Shown here: positions 56,555 through 64,000 of the stretch, in pieces | Layout: each line of letters opens with the position of its first letter | Position numbering within the stretch: position 1 is the stretch's first letter | Assembly: GCA_033964015.1 (NCBI GenBank) | Contig: CM066919.1 | Coordinates: 434,001 to 498,000, forward strand | Source: Scolanthus callimorphus | Lineage: Eukaryota > Cnidaria > Anthozoa > Actiniaria > Edwardsiidae | Length of the DNA: 64,000 nucleotides | Direction: 5' to 3' | Notes under the pieces: model-generated | What the model was told of the DNA's origin: nothing | What the model saw: the letters and a program-made list of their open reading frames with translations, nothing else | Database searches by the model: none | Position numbers and translations under genes: made by a program

Positions 56555-57154
56555 GATGTAGCAAAGTGAAGTTATGCAGGTTTTGGAATTCTCCAGATTA
56601 TTATCAGTCACATAATTATTCGCACTTGTGTAATTTTTGTGTTTCTGGTTACTAATGATTCAAGATTATTTTGTGATACTACCATAGTTTTGAGAAGGGA
56701 ACATCAGGTTTTGTGAGCATATGTGGTCAATTTGTTGTTAAGAGACCTCTGAGAGTTTACTGGTATAGGTTCACCCATATCTCAAGCTTAAACTGAATTG
56801 CTTTATAGGTTTTAGTGTTTGAGGGCAAGGGTTAGCCTTTGGGTTTGAGTGCCTGTTTTGCTTATTTGGTTATCTTGCAACTATCATTGGGTTAACAATC
56901 ACTGTTTATCTGCTGTGTTCAATTAAAAAGTTTGAAGGAAAAGTTTGTTTTTCAAAAGTCAGGCAAAAAAACACATTTAAAAGGTGATAATAGAGTCACC
57001 CTACAGTATTTCAACCTATTTTTGTAGCAATTGAAGGGGCCCAATTGAAGTTATGCAGGTTTTGGAATTCTCCTGATTATTATCAGTCACATAATTATTA
57101 GCAGTTGTGCAATTTTGTGTTTCTGCTTACTCATGATTCAAGATTATTTTGTGA

Positions 57155-57478
57155 GAGGGTCCACAAAATGGTCCCCAGATCCCGTTATCCCAACCAATTT
57201 TTTTTCTAAATCCTGGTATCCCGGAGCTTTCTTTTTTTGTATCCCGATCCCGATCGTTCAGAACTCCAATATCTTCATAAAACAGTTTAAAATGGATAAA
57301 TATAAGTGCAAAAAAATTAAACTGAAAGCCAACCGGAAAAATCAATAACCCGTGTTACTCAATGTGTGCCTTACGTCTTTTAACCTGATATCAATTTGGG
57401 TTTCGCGACAGGCCGCATTATAGACCTACGATTGTTCGAGTCCCCAATCTCGCATCCAGAAAAACCTGGTGGACCCTC
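57155..57478. mobile_element. MITE inside the satellite, copy 1
   Basis: Ends GAGGGTCCAC and GTGGACCCTC, with TTGTGA on both sides. The uninterrupted site TTTTGTGATACTAG is present in the other monomers, which proves the insertion. The interior has ATCCCGATCCCGATCGTTCAG. Confidence 0.92.
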
Positions 57479-58253
57479 TTGTGATACTAGTTTTGAGAAG
57501 GGAACATGATTTGGTGAGCATAAATATGGTCAAATTGTTGTAAGAGGTCTGAGAGTTCACCCATTAGTGTTTGAGGGCAAGGGTTAAGCCTTCAGGTTTC
57601 AGAGGTTCTAGTGCCTGTTTTGCTCATTTAGTGATACAGTAAGGTATCTTGCAACTATCTGTCAACAGGTTAACAATTTATCACTGTTTATCTGCTGTGT
57701 TCAATTAAAAAAGTTTGAACGAAAAGTTTGTTTTTCAAAAGTCAGGCAAAAAATACACATTTAAAAGGTGATAATAGTCACCCTACAGTATTTCAACCTA
57801 TTTTTGTAGCAAGTGAAGTTACGCAGGTTTTGGAATTCTCCAGATTATTATCAGTCACATAATTATTAGCAGTTGTGCAATTTTTGTGTTTCTGGTTACT
57901 CATGATTCAAGATTATTTTGTGATACTAGTTTTGAGAAGGGATTGTTGTCAAATTGTTGTAAGAGGTCTGAGAGTTTACCAGAGGCTCACCTATATCTCA
58001 AGCTTAAAAACTGAGGTTACTTTATAGGTTTTAGTGTTTGAGGGCAAGGGTTAGCCTTTGGGTTTTAGTGCCTGTTTTGCTTATTTGGTTATCTTGCAAC
58101 TATCAATGGGTTAACAATCACTGTTTATCTGCTGTGCTGAATTAAAAAAGTTTCAAGGAAAAGTTTGTTTTTCAAAAGTCAGGCAAAAATACACATTTAA
58201 AAGGTGATAATAGTCACCCTACAGTATTTCAACCTATTTTTGTAGCAAGTGAA

Positions 58254-60952
58254 GTTATGCAGGTTTGGAATTCTCCAGATTATTATCAGTCACATAATTA
58301 TTAGCAGTTGTGCAATTTTTGTGTTTCTGGTTACTCATGATTCAAGATTCTTTTGTGACACTAGTTTTGAGAAGGGAACATGATTTTGTCAGCATAAAAT
58401 GTGGTCAAATTGTTGTAAGAGGTCTGAGAGTTTACTGGTAGGTTCACCCATCTCAAGCTTAAACTGAATAACTTTATAGGTTTTAGTGTTTGAGGGCAAG
58501 GGTTAGCCTTTGGGTTTTAGTGCCTGTTTTGCATATTTGGTTATCTTGCAACTATCAATGGGTTAACAATTCACTGTTTATCTGCTGTGTTCAATTAAAA
58601 AAGTTTGAAGGAAAATTTGTTTTTCAAACAAAAATACACATTTAAAAGGTGACATTTAAGAACCCTACATTATATTTCAACCTATTTTTTTTTTGTTAAA
58701 TGTAGCCAAGTGATAGTTATGCAGGCTTTGGAATTCTCCAGATTATTATCAGTCACATACTTATTAGCAGTTGTGAAATTTTTGTGTTTCTGGTTACTCA
58801 TGATTCAAGATTATTTTGTGATGCTAGTTTTGAGAAGGGAACAGGATTTTGTTGAACATATTGCTGTAAGAGTTTAGGTTCACCCATACTCTCAAGCTTT
58901 TTTAACTGAGATGCACTAGGTGTTTGAGGGTAAGGGTTAGCCTTCAGGTTTCAGAGGTTCTAGTGCCTGTTTTGCTCATTTAGTGATACAGTCAGGTATC
59001 TTGCAACTATCTGTCAACAGGTTAACAATTTATCACTGTTTATCTGCTGTACATGTTCAATTAAAAAAGTTTGAAGGAAAAGTTTGTTTTTCAAAAGTCA
59101 GGCAAAAATACACATTTAAAAGGTGATAACAGAGTCGTCCCTACAGTATTCAACCTATTTTTGTAGCAAGTGAAGTTATGCAGGTTTTGGAATTCTCCAG
59201 ATTATTATCAGTCACATAATTATTAGCAGTTGTGCAATTTTTGTGTTTCTGGTTACTCATGATTCAAGATTATTTTGTGATGCTAGTTTTGAGAAGGGAT
59301 TGTTGTCAAATTGTTGTAAGAGGTCTGAGAGTTTACCAGAGGCTCACCTATATCTCAAGCTTAAACTGAGGTTACTTTATAGGTTTTAGTGTTTGAGGGC
59401 AAGGGTTAGCCTTTGGGTTTTAGTGCCTGTTTTGCTTGTTTATCTTGCAACTATCAATGGGTTAACAATCACTGTTTATCTGCTGTGTTCAATGAAAAAA
59501 GTTTCAAGGAAAAGTTTGTTTTTCAAAAGTCAGGCAAAAATACACATTTAAAAGGTGATAATAGTCACCCTACAGTATTTCAACCTATTTTTGTAGCAAG
59601 TGAAGTTATGCAGGTTTTGGAATTCTCCAGATTATTATCAGTCACATAGCAGTTGTGCAATTTTTGTGTTTCTGGTTACTCATGATTCAAGATTATTTTG
59701 TGATACTAGTTTTGAGAAGGGAACATGATTTTGTGAGCATAAAATGTGGTCAAATTGTTGTAAGAGGTCTGAGAGTTTACTGGTAGGTTCACCCATATCT
59801 CAAGCTTAAACTGAATAACTTTATAGGTTTTAGTGTTTGAGGGCAAGGGTTAGCCTTTGGGTTTTAGTGCCTGTTTTGCATATTTGGTTATCTTGCAACT
59901 ATCAATGGGTTAACAATTCACTGTTTATCTGCTGTGTTCAATTAAAAAAGTTTGAAGGAAAATTTGTTTTTCAAACAAAAATACACATTTAAAAGGTGAC
60001 ATTTAAGAACCCTACATTATATTTCAACCTATTTTTTTTGTTGTTAAATGTAGCCAAGTGAAGTTATGCAGGCTTTGGAATTCTCCAGATTATTATCAGT
60101 CACATACTTATTAGCAGTTGTGAAATTTTTGTGTTTCTGGTTACTCATGATTCAAGATTATTTTGTGATGCTAGTTTTGAGAAGGGAACAGGATTTTGTT
60201 GAGCATATTGCTGTAAGAGTTTAGGTTCACCCATACTCTCAAGCTTTTTTAACTGAGATGCACTAGGTGTTTGAGGGTAAGGGTTAGCCTTCAGGTTTCA
60301 GAGGTTCTAGTGCCTGTTTTGCTCATTTAGTGATACAGTCAGGTATCTTGCAACTATCTGTCAACAGGTTAACAATTTATCACTGTTTATCTGCTGTACG
60401 TGTTCAATTAAAAAAGTTTGAAGGAAAAGTTTGTTTTTCAAAAGTCAGGCAAAAATACACATTTAAAAGGTGATAACAGAGTCGTCCCTACAGTATTTCA
60501 ACCTATTTTTGTAGCAAGTGAAGTTATGCAGATTTTGGAATTCTCCAGATTATTATCAGTCTCATAATTATTAGCAGTTGTGCAATTTTTGTGTTTCTGG
60601 TTACTCATGATTCAAGATTATTTTGTGATGCTAGTTTTGAGAAGGGATTGTTGTCAAATTGTTGTAAGAGGTCTGAGAGTTTACCAGAGGCTCACCTATA
60701 TCTCAAGCTTAAACTGAGGTTACTTTATATGTTTTAGTGTTTGAGGGCAAGGGTTAGCCTTTGGGTTTTAGTGCCTGTTTTGCTTGTTTATCTTGCAACT
60801 ATCAATGGGTTAACAATCACTGTTTATCTGCTGTGTTCAATGAAAAAAGTTTCAAGGAAAAGTTTGTTTTTCAAAAGTCAGGCAAAAATACACATTTAAA
60901 AGGTGATAATAGTCACCCTACAGTATTTCAACCTATTTTTGTAGCAAGTGAA
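58254..60952. repeat. two copies of a trimeric higher-order repeat (1,351 and 1,348 bp)
   Basis: 58254-59604 and 59605-60952 are near-identical in order and detail. Type A has GGAACATGATTTTGTGAGCA, type B has GAACAGGATTTTGTTGAGCA and a longer TGTTAAATGTAGCC tail, and type C has GAAGGGATTGTTGTCAAATTG. Offsets between corresponding sites are 1,348 bp. A further type A starts at 60953. Confidence 0.9.
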
Positions 60953-61528
60953 GTTATGCAGGTTTTGGAATTCTCCAGATTATTATCAGTCACATAATTA
61001 TTAGCAGTTGTGCAATTTTTGTGTTTCTGGTTACTCATGATTCAAGATTATTTTGTGATACTAGTTTTGAGAAGGGAACATGATTTTGTGAGCATAAAAT
61101 GTGGTCAAATTGTTGTAAGAGGTCTGAGAGTTTACTGGTAGGTTCACCCATATCTCAAGCTTAAACTGAATTACTTTAGGGGTTTTAGTGTTTGAGGGCA
61201 AGGGTTAGCCTTTGGGTTTTAGTGCCTGTTTTGCTTATTTGGTTATCTTGCAACTATCAATGGGTTAACAATTCACTGTTTATCTGCTGTGTTCAATTAA
61301 AAAAGTTTGAAGGAAATTTTTTTTTTCAAAAGTCAGGCAAAAATACACATTTAAAAGGTGATAATAGAGTCACCCTACAGTATTTCAACCTATTTTTGTA
61401 GCAATTGAAGGGGCCCAATTGAAGTTATGCAGGTTTTGGAATTCTCCAGATTATTATCAGTCACATAATTATTAGCAGTTGTGCAATTTTGTGTTTCTGG
61501 TTACTCATGATTCAAGATTATTTTGTGA

Positions 61529-61868
61529 GAGGGTCCACAAAATGGTCCCCGGATCCCGTAATTCCGACCAATTTTTTTTCTAAATCCCGCTATCCCAGAG
61601 CTTTCTTTTTTGTATCCCAATCCCGATCGTTCAGAACTTCAATATCTTCATAAAACGGTTTAAAATGGATGAATATAAGTGCAAAAAATTAAACTGAAAG
61701 CCAACCGGAAAATTCAATAACCCGTGGTATTCAATGTGTGCCTTATGTCTTTTAACCTGATATTAATTTGGGTTTCGCGACGGGCCGCATTACAGTATAA
61801 ACTTACGTTAGACCTACGATTGTTCGAGTCCCCAATCCCGCATCCAGAAAAACTTATTGTGGACCCTC
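61529..61868. mobile_element. MITE inside the satellite, copy 2
   Basis: Same element, same insertion site and orientation as copy 1, 4,374 bp away. It is 16 bp longer owing to one indel (near 61796, CAGTATAAACTTACGT). The shared site means the element was duplicated together with the array. Confidence 0.92.
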
Positions 61869-64000
61869 TTGTGATACTAGTTTTGAGAAGGGAACATGAT
61901 TTTGTGAGCATAAAATGTGGTCAAATTGTTGTAAGAGGTCTGAGAGTTTATCAGTAGGTTCACCCATTAGTGTTTGAGGGCAAGGGTTAGCCTTTGGGTT
62001 TTAGTGCCTGTTTTGCTTATTTGGTTATCTTGCAACTATCAATGGGTTAACAATCACTGTTTATCTGCTGTGTTAAATTAAAAAAGTTTGAAGGAAAAGT
62101 TTGTTTTTCAAAAGTCAGGCAAAAATAGACATTTAAAGGGTGACATTTAAGAACCCTACAATATATTTCAACCTATTTTTTTGTAGTTAAATGTAGCCAA
62201 GTGAAGTTATGCAGGCTTTGGAATTCTCCAGATTATTATCAGTCACATACTTATTAGCAGTTGTGTAATTTTTGTGTTTCTGGTTACTCATGATTCAAGA
62301 ATATTTTGTGATGCTAGTTTTGAGAAGGGAACAGGATTTTGTTGAGCATATTGCTGTAAGAGTTTAGGTTCACCCATACTCTCAAGCTTTTTTAACTGAG
62401 ATGCACTAGGTGTTTGAGGGTAAGGGTTAGCCTTGAGGTTTCAGAGGTTCTAGTGCATGTTTTGCTCATTTAGTGATACAGTCAGGTATGTTGCAACTAT
62501 CTGTCAACAGGTTAACAATTTATCAATGTTTTTCTGCTTTGTTCAATTAAAACAGTTTGAAGGAAAAGTTTGTTTTTCAAAAGTCTGGCAAAAATACACA
62601 TTTAGAAGGTGACATTAAAGAACCCTACAATATTTCAACCTATTTTTTTGTAGTTAAATGTAGCCAAGTGAAGTTATGCAGGTTTTGGAATTCTCCAGAT
62701 TATTATCAGTCACATACTTATTATCAGTTTTGTAATTTTTGTGTTTCTGGTTACTCATGATTCAAGATTATTTTGTGATACTAGTTTGCAACAAGATTTT
62801 GTTGAGCACATTGGTCATATTGTTGTACCGGTAAGAGTTTACCAGTAGGTACACCCATATCTCAAGCTTGAACTGAGGTGACTTTATAGGTTTTTGTGTT
62901 CAAGGGCAAGGGTTAGCCTTTGGGTTTGGTGCCTGTTTTGCTTATTTGGTTATATCTTTCAACTATCAATGGGTTAACAAACAGCTGTCACTGTTTATCT
63001 GCTGTGTTCAAAAGTTTGAAGGAAAAGTTTTTTTTTCTTGTTTTCAAAAGTCAGGCAAAAATACAAATTTAAAAGGTGATATATAGAGTTGTAAGAGTTT
63101 AGGTTCAACCATACAGACCGATGGCAAGTGGGTTTTGTGCCTGTTTGCTATGTTTGGTTATCTTGCAACTATCAAGGGGTAAATAACATGTCTGTTTTAT
63201 CTGCTGTGTTCAATTAAAAAGTTTGATGAAAGAATAGTTTGTTTTTCAAAAGGCAGACAAAAATACACATTTAAAAGGTGATAATAGCTGCAACCTACAG
63301 TATTAACCTATATTTTGTAGTTAAATGTTGCCAATTGAAGTTTAATTTGCAGGTTTTGGAATTCTTGAGATTGTTATCTGTCACATATTTAGCAGTTGTG
63401 TAAGTTTTGTGTTTCTGGTTACTCATGATTCAAGATTATTTTGTGATGCTAGTTTTGAGAAGGGAACAGTATTTCGTTGAGCATATTGCTGTAAGAGTTT
63501 AGGTTCACCCATACTCTCAAGCTTTTTTAACTAAGATGCACTAGGTGTTTGAGGGTAAGGGTTAGCCTTCAGGTTTCAGAGGTTCTAGTGCCTGTTTTGC
63601 TCATTTAGTGATACAGTCAGGTATCTTGCAACTATCTGTCAACAGGTTAACAATTTATCACTGTTTATCTGCTTTGTCCTTGAAGGAAAAGTTTGTTTTT
63701 CAAAAGTCAGGCAAAAATGCACATTAAAAGGTGACATTAAAGAACCCTACAATATTTCAACCTATTTTTTTGTAGTTAAATGTAGCCAAGTGAAGTTATG
63801 CAGGTTTTGGAATTCTCCAGATTATTATCAGTCACATACTTATTATCAGTTGTGTAATTTATGTGTTTCTGGTTACTCATGATTCAAGATTATTTTGTGA
63901 TGCTAGTTTTGAGAAGGGAACAGGATTTTGTTAAGCATATTGTACGTTGTAAGAGTTTACTAGGTTCACCCATATCTCATGCTTTAACTGAGGGCAAGGG

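Larger units (their letters stand above)
56555..64000. repeat. satellite array, monomers of about 430-470 bp, continues past window end
   Basis: Monomers start with GTTATGCAGGTTTTGGAATT at 56571, 57050, 57818, 58254, 58716, 59175, 59605, 60063, 60523, 60953, 61424, 62206, 62673, 63340 and 63795. Conserved landmarks per monomer are TTACTCATGATTCAAGATTA, GTTTGAGGGCAAGGGTTAG, GTGCCTGTTTTGC, TGCTGTGTTCAATTAAAAAA and AAAAGTCAGGCAAAAATACA. Three monomer types (A, B, C) form a trimeric higher-order unit (see next). The monomers at 57050 and 61424 carry a MITE. Frames inside (including two identical 78-codon ones at 59413 and 60761) are repeat by-products. Confidence 0.95.

Noticed and set aside
59413..60997. 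Two identical 78-codon open frames
   Set aside because: They sit at the same position in two copies of the 1,348-bp satellite unit; identity reflects array duplication, and other monomers do not keep the frame.

Overview
Eukaryotic, metazoan DNA. Genes are split by GT-AG introns, the sequence is AT-rich and gene-poor, and it is packed with animal-type mobile elements: a BEL/Pao LTR retrotransposon, CR1/Jockey-like and Tx1/L1-like LINEs, a tRNA-derived SINE, a MULE-type transposase and about 25 short inverted-repeat elements (MITEs). The mixture looks like a cnidarian, probably an anthozoan such as a stony coral. That placement is inference from repeat style and protein resemblance, not from a database search. 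Most short open frames are chance products of inverted or tandem repeats. || Layout. 1-6.3 kb: inverted-repeat elements, then a decayed LINE (about 4510-6350) broken by two DNA elements. 7.5-10.8 kb, minus strand: a spliced MULE transposase 3' part (7561-8389), a separate Cys-motif exon (8516-8753), and a three-exon uncharacterised gene (9804-10634) with a zinc-finger-like segment upstream. 13.6-17.4 kb: four inverted-repeat elements, including two TTAA-type or long foldback types. 17.77-20.83 kb, plus strand: the clearest host gene, the 3' half of a beta-1,3-glucuronyltransferase (B3GAT family), with an apparent one-base frameshift. 21.4-26.99 kb: a large GTT/GCTGTT microsatellite, a 100-bp tandem repeat, a 46-bp minisatellite of about 19 copies and identical 194-bp flanking duplications. 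30.88-34.02 kb: a candidate small secreted-peptide gene with a TATA box, an initiator, a leader exon and a signal-peptide exon; a SINE sits in its first intron. 34.80-40.82 kb: one nearly complete, young BEL/Pao retrotransposon with LTRs, TSD and polypurine tract, and three frameshifts. 41.4-55.9 kb: MITEs and LINE remnants, including a TTAA-flanked MITE that splits a LINE frame and a perfect 189-bp palindrome. 56.55-64.0 kb and beyond: a satellite of about 430-470 bp monomers with a 1,348-bp trimeric higher-order repeat and a MITE co-amplified with the array. || How parts relate. The few host genes (glucuronyltransferase for glycosaminoglycan linkage or HNK-1-type glycans; putative secreted peptide) are independent. 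Most of the information lies in the nested insertion history: duplicated target sites and interrupted LINE frames give the relative order of insertion for several element families. No operon-like system, CRISPR array, rRNA or functional tRNA gene was seen.
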